Positions 35,579 through 48,500 of a stretch of 64,000 nucleotides of DNA are shown piece by piece. The notes below the pieces were generated by a model. It saw only the letters and a program-made list of their open reading frames with translations. It made no database searches and was not told where the DNA came from. Location of the stretch: the NCBI RefSeq assembly GCF_003590095.1, contig NC_039480.1:721328-785327 (forward strand), read 5' to 3'. This stretch comes from Trichoplusia ni (taxonomy: Eukaryota > Arthropoda > Insecta > Lepidoptera > Noctuidae). Position numbers and translations under genes: made by a program. Numbering within the stretch: position 1 is the first letter of the stretch; every line of letters begins with the position of its first letter.

Positions 35579-36354
35579 TTTTTGTTTGCGATCAGTTCTA
35601 CCTAACCGCCATCTTAATAACCACCATACCTTGTTTTAAACTTGGTAATTGTCCGTAATACGCAAACCCAAACAATTCACTACAAAACACGTTTCGGACT
35701 ACGATATCCTTACAACATTAGCACACACTTAGCTAGCAGTCTCCACTGACCTTTGTTTCACAAGATAATATTATACAATCAAAGCATTGTATTTGCCTAT
35801 TGATATCATCTATTGTTTTTGCTATTGCAGAGAAAGATGCGTTATCTCATAGCTGTAAAATTGCCAAATTCTGACGGTCAATCAATGTGAAGTGTGATTG
35901 TATTTAATTATCTATTTTATCTTATCTTTAATGCTTAGCCGGTTTATTGAGTCAGTTCATTGCTTGAATTGTTGTAAGTTGGTTCGGTTTTGAGGTCAAA
36001 AGATGTAAATTCTTAGAATACGTATTGTACCCATGGGTTATATAAACTACTGTTTTTCTGCAGAAATAACACTTAAATACTTAAAAAACGAATGGATTTT
36101 ACATATGATTTACATTTCTGGACCACAAAGTTCTGTTTCTCTACATAAATGAAACTTAAATACTTTAAATCGTATTTACGCTGACACTACTGGGCTCCAC
36201 CGTAAAAAAATTTAGCAGTGAAGAATATACAACCTATGGCTTATTTAATAAGAACTTTTCTAAAACCTTCCTAACCTAATCCTATATGTCACCTAAAACC
36301 TTCCACAAAACAATATAATCCATAAGTATATCTTGACACAAACATTGCAATAAT

Positions 36355-36572
36355 AAATGCGGACAACATCACATACATTGTTCTGAACCCAAAGTAAGTT
36401 GCTAAAGCACTTGTGTTATGGAATTCAGATACAGCGAAGGTACCACAAACACCCAGACCCGAGACAATGTAGAAATGTGAATTTTTACATTGACCCGACC
36501 GGGGATCGAACCCGGGACCTCAGAGATAGCGACACCTTGAAACCGGTGCGTACGCCACTCGACACACCGGAT
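36355..36572 (-). mobile_element. tRNA-headed SINE (family A), copy 1
   Basis: On the minus strand the tRNA-like head has a B box GGGTTCGATCCCC, then a body and an AT-rich 3' end. It matches 54491-54711 along its full length with few differences. A small deletion or rearrangement near the 5' end (gtgtcgagtgg against gtggtcgagtgg) damages the A box in this copy. Confidence 0.7.
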
Positions 36573-39561
36573 GTCGCGCAAGACTCTTGCTTTAAACTTT
36601 AGCCGTCAAAACACACGCGTGTTTATAAACACCCACAATAGGAAGACATGTCCGGTTGTGCAAATATTTGTACGAAATTACGTTTGTAGGGTACACTCGC
36701 TCTTTTGAACGATCATTTTCACTTGTAGAATACGTTATTTTTTAACTTTAAAAGCTTTTAGCCGAAGCGAAGTGAAGATTCCCGATTGACTATACTGCAA
36801 GTAATATGAAAACATGACATCAAAACTGAACTGACGGAAAACAAAAAATCCGTCAATAAAGAACTAAGACTTAAAAAAAACACTTTTTTGTATTTAATAT
36901 TGTAAAACATTAAATGGTAGGGCACTAGTCATCCAAAATATGAATAGTCTTAACTTATCGAAAATATTATCTCGCACTTTTGTCCCTATCAATTTGAGTA
37001 CTTTAGAGAGGGACGGAACTAAGGATTGCACGTTTTAGTCACGACCAGAGGTTATGATATTAAAATATGCTTATTTTCGAACTACAACCATTGAGCAACT
37101 AAGGAGTGGTGTGCTCACAACACGGCTACAACGAGACTGTGCTGCACCGCTAGCTAAGCTGGAAATATATTCATTCTAAAGTTACAAAGATGTAGTTGTT
37201 TTTTTTACATAATTTTCGCACTAAACTTTCGAATCTGATTCGAAGAATGTTTTGTATTAAATTAACTTAATTAGCTTTAATTTTCCGCAAAAATGTAATT
37301 GCAAAACGAGAACTAATAGCATACAAAAAAGGATAGCTACAGCTCTAAAAATAGACATTTTAGTTGGGTTCTCTCAGGACAAATTTAAAGAAGGCCAATC
37401 GGTTTAGACGTGAAGACGTAAACAGTATATGCATGATTAAATAAATAAGAACAAAAAATCATTTCACGAGTGCTACGCATCGCCTCGCATGTCCAACACA
37501 GCACCAAAGCCTAATCTATCAGCGTTATCTCTCCGGCGTCATGAAGCAACCACTAGCATAATTTGTATCGATCTCGTATTTATTTATGGGAAGCCAGACA
37601 GAACCAGATCTGAAACTAACAGGCCCGTACTTTATCTTTTGGAGTCAAAATGGTGTCAAAAACACATCGTTACAGAGGTGTAGCGAATTGTGCGTACAGC
37701 TGTTATACTGTTGCCGGCTGCTACAAACTTTGCGTTGTAAGTTATTAGTGGTGCTGGTTGCTATATTTTGTTGAGACTTGTCCTTTTAATAAAAAATCTT
37801 TTTGATTTTGATATATTTTATAAGAATTCGGATTTGCAGTATTTTTTTTTTCAAATTGTGGAACACATAGGTATTGGATATAGTAGTTATATAAAAATAT
37901 ACCCGAGTTTCTTTTTATGTAATAAAGATATGGTTAATTAAAGATAAATCTAGTTTTTTCACTGAATAATTGCTTTTAACGATAAAAATAAACACAAAAA
38001 TAACTCAATAATAGACAAAAACTTTCTTCTACACAGCCCTAGGCTATCTCTAATCCGTACAAGTGCGCATCAGGCTAACCTATTTACCTCCAGTTATAAA
38101 TTAACCGAGTCACAGGCGGTTAATAACTTAGAAATCGATAACCGATATGATTTCTCGATATTGCGGTTTTCTTGGCATTTATAACCATCACTATTGCGTC
38201 CAATGGACACAGACTAAGAATTAGAATGGACGTTGAGTGTGAATTAATGTCGAAAGAATCTGTTCGTAATAACTTCATGTAAATTATACATGGGTTTAGT
38301 TCTACTGAGGTTAGGAGCCGTAACAGTAATTCCATCAGCTAAGCAGATCATGAGAAGTCAGTGTTAATTTTTGAACGCCGACTCACTTTATATGTACATT
38401 TACAATTATACTCTTAAAGCATTTAGATGGTGACAACTTCACGTACTAATTACGCGCTGGCTGCTGTCCCAAGCATATTCAAAAATACTCCTCCTTATCT
38501 TAAACCTGTAACAAGATAGTTTCAATTTGAATTTAAACTATAAAACTAGACAAACTATAAAAATTGTGATTTCAAATTAGGCAATATTTATATCACTTGT
38601 CCTCCTCAAGAAATCCTCGATCGTGGAACACTGAACAACATTTTCATATCCACACACTATTTCATCTGTGCGATCTTCGGAATCGAACAGTTAATTAAAG
38701 CCCGACTTTCTCTAATGTAAGTTAATACTAAGTACGTATCATGCAGATCTAGGTTCGATTCCGACACAGTTATAAACAAGCTTATTGGAATGTTTAGTTA
38801 TCTCAAACAGTCGATTTTCTCGAACAGATGACAATCTTTACTTGAGGAGAACGAAATATTTTATATTATTGAATTACGGGTATGTTGGAGACGGAGTAAT
38901 CATTTTAATTAACAACGATACGAAAAGTTTGTAGCCCAAAAGTATACCTACGAAGATCAAATTTTGTCTTGTATGGAGACAATTCGACCTCATTTGAAGC
39001 TAAAATAATTTTTATCAAATCTAAAGGTTCTTTGCATTTAACACTGTTAAAGTTAAACTGGAGACGTTAAAGAAAAGAAAAAAATATTGTTTAGCAAAGT
39101 TTTGTATCCAGCATGCGAAATTATTTTAATCTGTTATTACTGATAGAGTCCATAGCTAATAGTGCTAAATCTAAATTTCTTCATACCGCCCAATATTGCA
39201 CAATTAGTCGTTTATAACTCAGTACAAGTACCGATATCAGATCGTTTATTATACGAATAGATACGTCAGTAAAACGACAAGCTTTGCAATAGTTTTGTAA
39301 AAACCATCGCATTAACCTTTTAAATCCTAGCAAGCGATTAAAATCAGATTGAAAGGGCAATTCTATGATACAAATATTTTAAGAACTAGGTACTTGAGTG
39401 ATTTATTTTGGATATTAATCAAAGCTGTGATCGCGAAAACTGTGGTCCTTCAACAAACATTGAAGCAATAGACAGAGAAAGATGGGAAGTACCAAAACTT
39501 TAACACTGGACTAGGAAAAAAATATTAATAGAAGGATTAATTAATTATTAAATGATGTAAC
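36573..39561. other. AT-rich non-coding stretch
   Basis: Bases 37480-37812 form a possible retroelement tail (listed). A B-box-like ggttcgattcc lies near 38753 with no convincing A box. No gene recognised. Confidence 0.45.
37680..37812 (+). mobile_element. possible retroelement 3' tail
   Basis: Ends with AATAAAAAATCTTTTTGATTTTGAT, in pieces: an AATAAA followed by tttttgattttgat, like the LINE end at 5800-5965. The 64-codon frame upstream (37489-37680) was not recognised. Confidence 0.25.
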
Positions 39562-39750
39562 GGTCAACACACGCGTATTTATCAAATCGAGTCAGTCTAT
39601 TTGTGATCGGGATTGCCTGACTAGTTTAGGACCAAACCGGAGTCCTTAAACATGAGTTGACGCGATGGGGTCGCGAGTCGAACCCTGAAATAAACCGATG
39701 CATCGTTTAATAATGAATCATTCTCACGATAGTCACTATAAAAATATAAA
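39562..39750 (-). mobile_element. dispersed repeat, core in minus orientation
   Basis: Second copy of the family at 35426. The core is reversed relative to that copy, but the flanking cattctcac...ctataaaaat block is in the same direction. Confidence 0.6.
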
Positions 39751-39944
39751 AGGTTTTTCTATAAATCCCGTCTAAAGTAATGACGTAGGTTCTTAGTAAG
39801 AAACCTCTATTTTTCCACTTGATCTTGTAACTGAAGAAGCTAAGGATCGACTTACTACCGCAGTAGCTGTTATGTAAACAAGGACAGGTGTGTAAGATAA
39901 TTATAGCTCAATAATAATTGTACTACCTATTATGTTATAATACC

Positions 39945-40035
39945 AGTGTATATGTCCTACTGCTAAGCACAGGCCTCTCCTTTCTTTGAAACACAAGTCA
40001 AAGTCGAGGCTAAGGTATTGGTCCTTGGAGGTAGA
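39945..40035 (-). mobile_element. LINE 3' end fragment
   Basis: On the minus strand, GGAGAGGCCTGTGCTTAGCA and the bases after it are a decayed form of the RTE/CR1-like C-terminal block G-E-A-x-x-Q-Q-W. Short and broken. Confidence 0.45.
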
Positions 40036-40460
40036 CTGTCGGATTAACATGACAAAAACTTTTCTAAGATCTATATAAAAAAAAAACGAGACATAAAATA
40101 TTAGGTACGCTTATTCCAAAATTAAAAAAAGGAATGTTCTTTTCTCATTGTTTCGTCTCATACAGCCTAATATGCGTGTGGTCCGTCGTGATTAAGCAAC
40201 TTGTATAAAACTTCATTCAAAAGCTTTATATCTCAGTTTCCAGTATCCTTACTAGCTCACAAGCTCTAGTTAAGCGAGTCTTAACAACACGTCCAACAAC
40301 AGGTCGTTACAAAACAAGTTGTGACGTCCTGAGGGTCGTCGGCAGCTGATGTTGTTTTAATGATATCCTTTAATGCATAAATAATGTTCGCATTAGCGGG
40401 CGTCGCGAATGCGCTCATGATGCAACACCTGATATAACGTGCTGATAAACTTACTTGTTT

Positions 40461-40470
40461 GTGACGTCAC
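40461..40470. promoter_or_regulatory. CRE palindrome
   Basis: GTGACGTCAC, a full CREB/ATF site. A related gtgacgtcctgaggg lies 140 bp upstream. Confidence 0.4.
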
Positions 40471-40832
40471 TGTTGTTTTGTTTTTCGTACTGGGTTAGCT
40501 ACTGGGTTTTAATTGATTTTTCCTTTTTTATTGGAGCGGATGTATATTAAACCTTTTTACAAGTTTTAGAATTGGGGCGGAAGATGTGTTGTTACGCAAA
40601 ATTTGCTTTTTGGGAATGGGAACTGCTGTTTTAGTGCGGTACTGGGCTTAGTTATTGAAAGTTGTAAACTCGTTGAAACGTCAAAAAGATACGAAATTAT
40701 AGCTTATTTTATTTAAATCATCATTTGGTCATTTTCAATAAATCAATACGAAAATATATTAGAAAACAGTGGGACATGTGATATAGTTACAAAAGGCGCG
40801 CGAGGCGTGACGCGTTATCAGAGTAGAACGGG

Positions 40833-40844
40833 TGCGCGGGCGCA
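40833..40844. promoter_or_regulatory. NRF1/Ewg-like GC palindrome
   Basis: TGCGCGGGCGCA is identical to the sites at 18133 and 58046, with unrelated flanks. Confidence 0.4.
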
Positions 40845-42360
40845 GCGGACGTTTCACCTTGTTGCGATGCAAATTAACAGCTTTCTAGCGATTGCTAGGA
40901 ATTTTTGTTGTTTACAACTTCATTGAGTTTTCTTTTCCCTTTTGGGCTTTGATTGGTGTTTGTGTGTTGGAATGTTTGATTTAGGGGGTTCTGAAATTGT
41001 GTGTTATTTATGTTATTACCATGTTAACACTTAAATTAATGCTACCTCAAGATGATAGGAGTTACTTATGAAGCTACTAATAAAGTTACTGGGTAAAATA
41101 TTTATGGTGCGAAAAACGCACGCGACGGAAGACGAAAAAGGCACAAGACAGTGGAAGATGGAATTAAGGTTTTACTTGGGGCTGTAGCAGTATGAAAAAA
41201 TGTTTAAAAATAGCTTCCTTATATCAAAATATGTCGATATACAGTTTCACTTCGATTCAGCTAAACAACAAAACCGTAACATATTCAATAACATCAGCAA
41301 CACAAAATCCACCACAACAATCCACAAATTACTCGAACAACACAATAGACGGACAGACAACCGCACGCTATATATACGGACGTTAATACAAACAAAATTG
41401 TGTCCGTGCGTGCGGCGCAATGCGGAAGCAACTGCACGCCGACAGACGGACTGACTAAACTATATATATTTCATGCAATCATCTATGCCATGCTATGCTA
41501 TGCTATGAGAACTTCAGGGAAATGCCAGGAACTGTTGTTTGTCGTTGTAACTGCGATTTAAGGGTTCATGTTTTAAAGTTATGTTTGTAGGCTTGGATTC
41601 TTTGTAGGTTAGCGACTACAAGTGAAGCGCATCTTCTATGTTTATATTTGTATTGGTGTTGTATCGTTTGAATACGTTACTCAAAAGTGAAATCTTTATT
41701 ATATTTGTATGCTTGATTGGGTGAATACAAAGTGAAAACTGACATTGTAATTATTGATCGGTTTTGCGTACATCAAAAGGCAAAGTAATCTACAACTGCC
41801 TTAGTATATGTTGATGTTGCCGTGTTAATTACTAGTACCTTAAAGTAAGAAAAATAGGTAAAAATCAGTCTTATAACAGAACTTCGTTTTTCCTGAATCT
41901 TGTGAATTTGAACAAGTAGGTAATAATGTAGTTGCCTTCTAAGGAATTAACATGGCGTCGAAATACCCGCACGTACGGTACTTAATGATAAGTAACGCTA
42001 ATCGTAATACCGAATTATATCGACTAAATGAACGCTAATCGATAAACACAATCTCGATTATAATTGTTAATGCATTTCCGTCGTTTTGATTGATACAAGT
42101 ATCGTACGATTTGATAAGATACTTTTTTTAAAGTCAACAATTGTATAAATTCATTGCAATTATCTTTTTATTTCGTCTACACTTATCTTGCTACTGGTTT
42201 TCCTCATTGTTGATGTTATTATCAATGTTTCCTCCTGTGGTGTATTAAGAAGTGTGAATAATAAATAATCTAAGGTGTGGCGCCAAGAATCTTATCAAAA
42301 AAATTAAGCACATTTATTTTCAATTTTATTATTTTGAGTACTTTTACTTTATATTTATAC

Positions 42361-42450
42361 TAAGCGCGACGTGTTTCGTGCTTTCGATCCCTCATTTGTG
42401 TGATCCGCGAGTCTTAGACATGAGTCTGAGTTTCCTTAGTGCAGAAGTTG
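42361..42450 (+). mobile_element. SINE fragment (family B)
   Basis: The run gcgcgacgtgtttcgtgctt followed by tcgatccctcatttgtgtga tccgcgagt matches the family-B SINE from the middle of its head onward. The A box is missing. Confidence 0.55.
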
Positions 42451-42721
42451 TTATTTATTAAAAAAATGTAGTACAAGCATAGGGATCAATTGATATATGT
42501 TGAATACTACTAACCGCATCATCAAACATTATAATTAAACAGACTCGATTGCAATCAAGCATTATAATACACAAAACAAAGAGACCAACAATAAAATCTC
42601 ACATAAATTTCACAAGCGACCTCTTATTACAGAAAAACAATAAAAAAACATCGCCTTATAAGAAATAACATCATTAATATTCCCCGCACGAGAACTCCAA
42701 ATGCTAATTTATTTTTTCTAG
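42451..42721. other. non-coding stretch leading to exon C
   Basis: AT-rich. It ends with branch-like gctaat and the T-rich acceptor attttttctag. Confidence 0.4.
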
Positions 42722-42825
42722 CCCCACACAACCGGAGTCCTGCTCCCATTGCGGAGACCAGGAAGTGGTTGATGCACCCTCAATTACCACAAAGAAATGG
42801 AGTAGAAATTGGGGACATACGGCTT
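42722..42825 (+). CDS. candidate coding exon C (104 bp)
   Basis: It follows a good acceptor (gctaatttattttttctag). One frame is open from the acceptor for 47 codons to a TGA at 42864-42866. It begins PTQPESCSHCGDQEVVDAPS and includes a Cys-x2-Cys and, 21 residues on, a His-x2-Cys. The spacing is loosely LIM- or zinc-ribbon-like but lacks the following cysteines. A GTGAGG donor at 42826 gives the 104-bp internal form; reading to the TGA gives a terminal exon. The single leading base fits the end phase of exon B. GC is above background. The protein was not recognised. Confidence 0.3.
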
Positions 42826-42866
42826 GTGAGGATAGAGAGCTTTTAGAAATATATTGGGTTATTTGA

Positions 42867-45389
42867 AAAGGTTTTTCTGAATTAGATGCTACTTTACGTT
42901 AATTGATAATTAAGCTTTGGATCGCCTATTGGTTTATTTTCTTTTTTTGCCCTATCATCAATCTTTTCCTCTTTAATTCTGGCCAAAATTGTCTATCAGC
43001 TATCCTTAGATTTGTCTTGGTAGGAAGGATTTAACATTCACTCTGTGTATGTACAGAAACATGAAACTTTACAAAATGGTAAGTGTTACGTGCTTTGCAT
43101 ATCACGCAGTCCTTTATCCTCCGTATTTAGCCTTAGATTAATAACAATAAAATTTATGCTAATGAAATAAATACTTGCCTCTAACAGAAACTTGGGTGGT
43201 TGAATGCATACAGCGTCTGCATAAAACTGCACATTACTTCCAGCAATAAAATGGCTTACGCATTTAACTTTTTACTGCTTTCGCTACGCCGCAGGTTCAA
43301 AGGACAGAACAATAATGATGCTCATATTACCATAAAGAGTAGTCTGTTTGAATTAGAATTTCTATTTGTTTCGTTGTTGTTGGATCGCGGTGGTTGTGTG
43401 TGACGCCTGCGCACATAACACTAAATCGGCGCGGGTTTGTCGGCGACACGCCCCACGTTAATTGGTGTCGTCCGATGCGCAGGCGCAGGAATGCTGCGGT
43501 CGAATCGCATACCACTTTTATATTTAAAGGAAATGGAGGGAAATGGACGCTTTTATGTCTTTTGTTTCTGCGGGTTTGAGAAAAAGTTGATGACGATTGA
43601 CGACTGAGTTTTTGTATTGCCTACCTGACTCTTGGTCACATAAAGTCATTTATTTTATTTCGACTCAGTGTAACCCTGTTGGGTTCATCCAAGTGGAATG
43701 GCCGTCATATTTTATTGTTTATCAAATCCGAAACAAAAATCATATTCTTTAAATTTTGGCCGCTTTATGTTGTTTTTATAACATTTTTATTACATTATCG
43801 ACGTGGTGTCTTGGTATTAAAGTTTAACGTTCACATAATATTTAGTTATGGTCAAATCTAACTAAGAGAGGGCGTAGACCTCTCTAATTGCCGGTAATTT
43901 TGACATCTTGATCGAATGGAAGTCGGCTCGTCAGGAATGCTTGTTAGTTCATCTCACCTCTGTTTTCTGTTGTTAAGGTGGTTTTTAAACTAAAATTTAA
44001 AGCGGCCAGAAAAAATATTTAAAACGGTGTAATCAATCATTTTCAAGTCATTTCCTTTGTATTATTGGCTTTTGAAGATAGAAATAGAAATATATATCTG
44101 AACTCGTTATTATAATCGCTTGGGGCTATAATCAAAATATCGTTCACAATTTGTATAAATTTCGATAAAACTACACAACACAACTAAATCAAACGGGAAA
44201 ATAGGCTCTCCTTTAATGAAATTCCTTTCACAGACATTCCTATAGGTCCCCACATCCGTGACACATTTTCATCAATCGTCTAGGAAGTCAGGCAGACCGG
44301 ATTCAGTCTAGATCGAGATCAGAGATCAAATTAATGATTAATTCATATTTTTATCTGTCCGAGGACCGGAGCGGCTGTGTGTCAGCTAGTCAGGTATTCC
44401 GCGTTCCGAGAGCTGGTAATATAACTAGTTATTAAGGCTTAATATCTAACTGAACACTAACTGCCTGAAAATATTCACTCGGAATTACTGGAGATTATAG
44501 TGTGCGGGATTAAAAGTTAAGTTAGATGGGTTGGTGACGTGAAATTGTTTGTTTTTCGTCATATACTATTAAATATATTGTTGTTAATATAAGTTAATTA
44601 CTTATAAATTTCCTATTTTGAGGTTAAAATCATGATGCTTTTTTTTCTTCTGTTGGACCTGTACTAGTCCGATATACAAACACAAAATCATAAGTCAGTT
44701 ATCCAAATTAGACTACGAAGCAGCACTCTTTAAAGGTCAAATTACATTGGACAGCACCCAGATTCGGTCCTCATTGAAAAAAAACATTTCATGATTAGGT
44801 TTACTGGGCTTGCTTTTAAAATCCTCTATCATTATACCTTCATACTTCTTAGTTTGTTTCTTCTTCTGCCTAATCTCATGCCTCAAGTCTCAATTGTTGG
44901 GTAGAGTTTCCAGTCTTACCAGATTCCTTCCTGTCTTCAGTATGACATGCAGTATTAGTCAAGAAGTTTACCAAACATTTACAGACCGCGTATCGTGTGA
45001 CGATACATGTCGATGTAATTAAGTCAAACATCGACTGTGATTTGTTTAATTAAGATTGTTCAATATTATTGTACAGTATGCTGTATATATGTATATTTTT
45101 TATGTAAGTAATATTGTCGTGGTGTCCTTGCGGTTCCTTGGACGAATTTGAATGCACACATATGCAGGTTCTACTAGCAGACATGACTTTTTTAAAGTTA
45201 TTTACAATGCTCTCTTAACAATTTTAGAATATTACCGAAAAATAAAATCTTGTAGGTTAGTCTTGTAATCCTACCACTTGCAATAGTATAAATCATTAGT
45301 TTGCTTCAATGTTTGCCTATATATCTTTGTACAAGCTGACTTGGCGAATTTTGTACCGCCTCGACAAATAATTTGTAATGATATAATAT
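42867..45389. other. non-coding stretch with one GC island
   Basis: Bases 43400-43500 are CpG-rich with a palindrome at 43476 and an inverted partner cgcctgcgca at 43404. Open frames over it run on both strands and reflect the GC content. Nothing else was recognised. Confidence 0.45.
43476..43487. promoter_or_regulatory. NRF1/Ewg-like GC palindrome
   Basis: TGCGCAGGCGCA. An inverted partial copy lies about 70 bp upstream in the same island. Confidence 0.4.
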
Positions 45390-45535
45390 TGTGAATATAA
45401 ATTGAGATGTAATCTATCTATCTTATCTTTCAAGTTGAATCAAACTGCACTCGGTGTGCAAATTTGATTTATATCGGTCAAGTAGTTTAGGAGACCATTG
45501 CGGCGACACAAACAGCGTGCCGCGTTATTAAGATT
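45390..45535. repeat. probable dispersed repeat, unnamed
   Basis: The run gttgaatcaaactgcactcg gtgtgcaaatttgattt with 'atcggtcaagtagtttaggag' resembles the 3' region of dispersed insect elements as I remember them. There is no second copy in the window, so the call rests on memory alone. Confidence 0.3.
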
Positions 45536-48500
45536 GTATGCTTTCAATAGACGTCTCCACAAGCCTACTCAAAATATTATTATAATACAATATTCTCCGT
45601 AACAAAAATAATAAATAAGACATACCTAGCTAATTAAAACGACACAAGTAATTATTTTCTTTAATGACTGTATAATAATTATAAATAACCTAACATAACA
45701 GTACACAGTATCTCACAAATATAAAACGCCTCTATCATTGACAAAATAAGTTGGAAATTCGCAATTCCTGATAACAAGTACACTCTACCACACAAGTTAT
45801 TAAACAATCATATCAATACGCCTCTATCGCTAACGGAATAAGGTTGAAATTAGTGATGTCTGGTATGGTAACTTATGGTCGACTGTATTAAGTTACCTAA
45901 TTAGTAACTTCACATTATTAACTTTAAGTGACTTAATATTTGAGTAATAAATTATCATTACTAATAAGGTATTTAGTCCTCTCAAAACACTCAAATGTTG
46001 TTTGGTTTGGATTCTCGCCTTTTAAGTCAAGTTCCTTTGTAAATAATGTATTTTGGTCTTTGTATAAAAATAATAGGCTTTAAATGCTTATGTAGGTTCT
46101 TATTTGCTTTTTCGAGTGTGAATTTATGTGCCATTTAAAACAATAAATTTGGTCAAGATTTGAAGAAGTATTTTAGAGTTTTTTGGTATCTATTATTTAT
46201 TTCATTATTATTTAATATGTCTCTTTACCATTTGATTAAAACCTCTAATAATGACGGAACGTATATTCGCCATTAATTTTCTAAAACACCTTTCATTTAT
46301 AAAAAGCCATAATTGACGTTGATGTATATTGCAAGAACATAAAAACAAACAATAATAAATTATCGCAAATTCTTTCCGTACATTAAGCAAGAAATACCTC
46401 TAGTTTAAGTTGGTCGAACTAAAAGGTCATGAGAAAAAGGAGTCTAGATACTCCTACTTCAATAAGCTTTTTGCCGACACAACACATATAAGAAAGCCCA
46501 TTGATATAAGCTTCAAAAAAAGTTTTCTTCTGCTAAAATTAAAATAAAAGCAAATTTTGTCTAAAAGATTTATATTATAAAGAAAATTGAGTACGTCATT
46601 TAAAATTATCATCACTTAATCAGTGTTTAAATGAGGAAAAATTTTTTTCGTGATTTTTTTCCATCCATACCGTCCAACCCTTTTTGATTTTCTAAAGATA
46701 TTTGTTCTCCTCACGGGAGCAGCATTATACACATAACCGAGCTTATACGAAACGGTTAATATGTTACAGTATAAGACATTATTACACTATATTTAAAGAT
46801 GATTAAGCTCCACCGTTGTTTTAAGTAGGGCGAGCAAATGTCATCACTATTATCGTTCAGTGCATTGCCCCGAACATTCGTGCACAACTCTTATTCATAC
46901 ACCTCTACACGGACCGCAATATCGCGAAATTTAAAGTACATTGCGTGCGTGTTATGTAATGAGTTTACTGAGTTGCTTACTTAATCGTCAATGGTGATTA
47001 AATAAGAATAAATGTTGTTGTAGGTTGTGTTTATTAAATACCATAGTTTTTTTTTGACATTTTGCTATTTTAAGAATCTTGATCGGTTGTATTTATGTTA
47101 AATACGTTTAAATCTCTCAAAACTCATAAGTTCCAAATAGCTTGCGGGCGAATATTTTTTTGGTACCCAATCAGCGAACTATTTTCCAAAATTAAGTCAG
47201 GAGAAGCAATCAAAGCTAGTCTAACACCATAAATCTGAATCAAAAACGAAAAAAAAAATAGCTGAATCTTAAACTTCACAAAACATTCATTAAGCGACAC
47301 AAATTGCCTAACATAACATCCACTTATAAAACCGTTACTCAAATCCACACCCTGTTCGCACAGCCGTCCCACTTTTCACACCATGACTCAACCAGACACT
47401 TTCCACCCATTCTAGACAGAGGAAACTTATAAACGCAGGAAATCGCGAAAGCCATCAATGGGTTTTCACGGGAAATTGACTACGCCAACACCTTATTATT
47501 CTATAGCTGATAATTGGTTATAAACTGCGCTAATTTACTTGATTGTTCGACATATATGTAACGGAAGTTGCGAATGTCTTGGGTGGAGGAAATTAGATAA
47601 ATTATAAAGTTATTTATTATAATTGCGATCGTCGTAGAAAACTTATTAAGATTTATGTGTTTTAAGAGTCGCATGATTGCGGAATCGGGAGCATTTAACT
47701 AACTTAACACTTAACTACAACACGCCTTATGTAAATTCTTAAGTTTTCTTTATTATCGACGTAAAAGCGAAAGAGAAATAGAGGTTTTTGTAAGAAATAA
47801 TATCGATTCCAAATAATATCACCTGTTTTCTCGTAATAATCCAGTCATCGAGTGACAATTGAAGTTTTAAAAGAGGTTTCTATTACTAAAAAACAAAACC
47901 TTGGAATGACTTAATATAAAAAACACCCATTAGACATCTTATATCATTAACAAAATATACTAGCTTTAAAACTCTTCAACTCAATGCGAATAGAATAATT
48001 GAATCTTAGACGTAATTAACGGACCAATAATGAGTTTTTTTACAATGTAAAGAAGTACAACTCATCGTGTACAATACGGCAATTAATTAATAGAAACTTA
48101 TGAAGCTATTAAAGATGAAATTTGACTCTTAAGTAATGTTACTAAAGAAAGTTACGTTTATTGTTTGTGTTATTTAAGTATGCGGTAATGTTTGAAGAAA
48201 TTTTAATGGATTAGGTAGACGTTTTACGTTACGTAGCGTGACGATTCTGTCTGTTTTATTAGGAACAATTAAGCTGGCTAACTCGCCACTTAGAAACTTT
48301 TCTTGTTAGGTTTAAATCGGAAGGATTAATGTATGTGTTTAATAAATTCAACGCACCAATTTAATTTTATAAATCTAATAATATCGAGCGCCTTTTAATG
48401 TTTTGTTTTCTTTCCAGACTAAAATAAGGTATATACCTAATACATATAATAACTAATACCTAATAGTCCTTAAAAAAAAACAAATTAGAATATGATTTTA

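Larger units (their letters stand above)
40036..42360. other. non-coding stretch with one GC island
   Basis: A CRE palindrome lies at 40461-40470 and a CpG-rich island at 40796-40850. A short (ATGCT)n run lies at about 41487-41507. Two overlapping frames at 41192-41454 are Asn/Thr-rich and low complexity. Confidence 0.45.

Noticed and set aside
41192..41454. Two overlapping Asn/Thr-rich frames
   Set aside because: Low complexity, overlapping in different frames, no splice or promoter signal.
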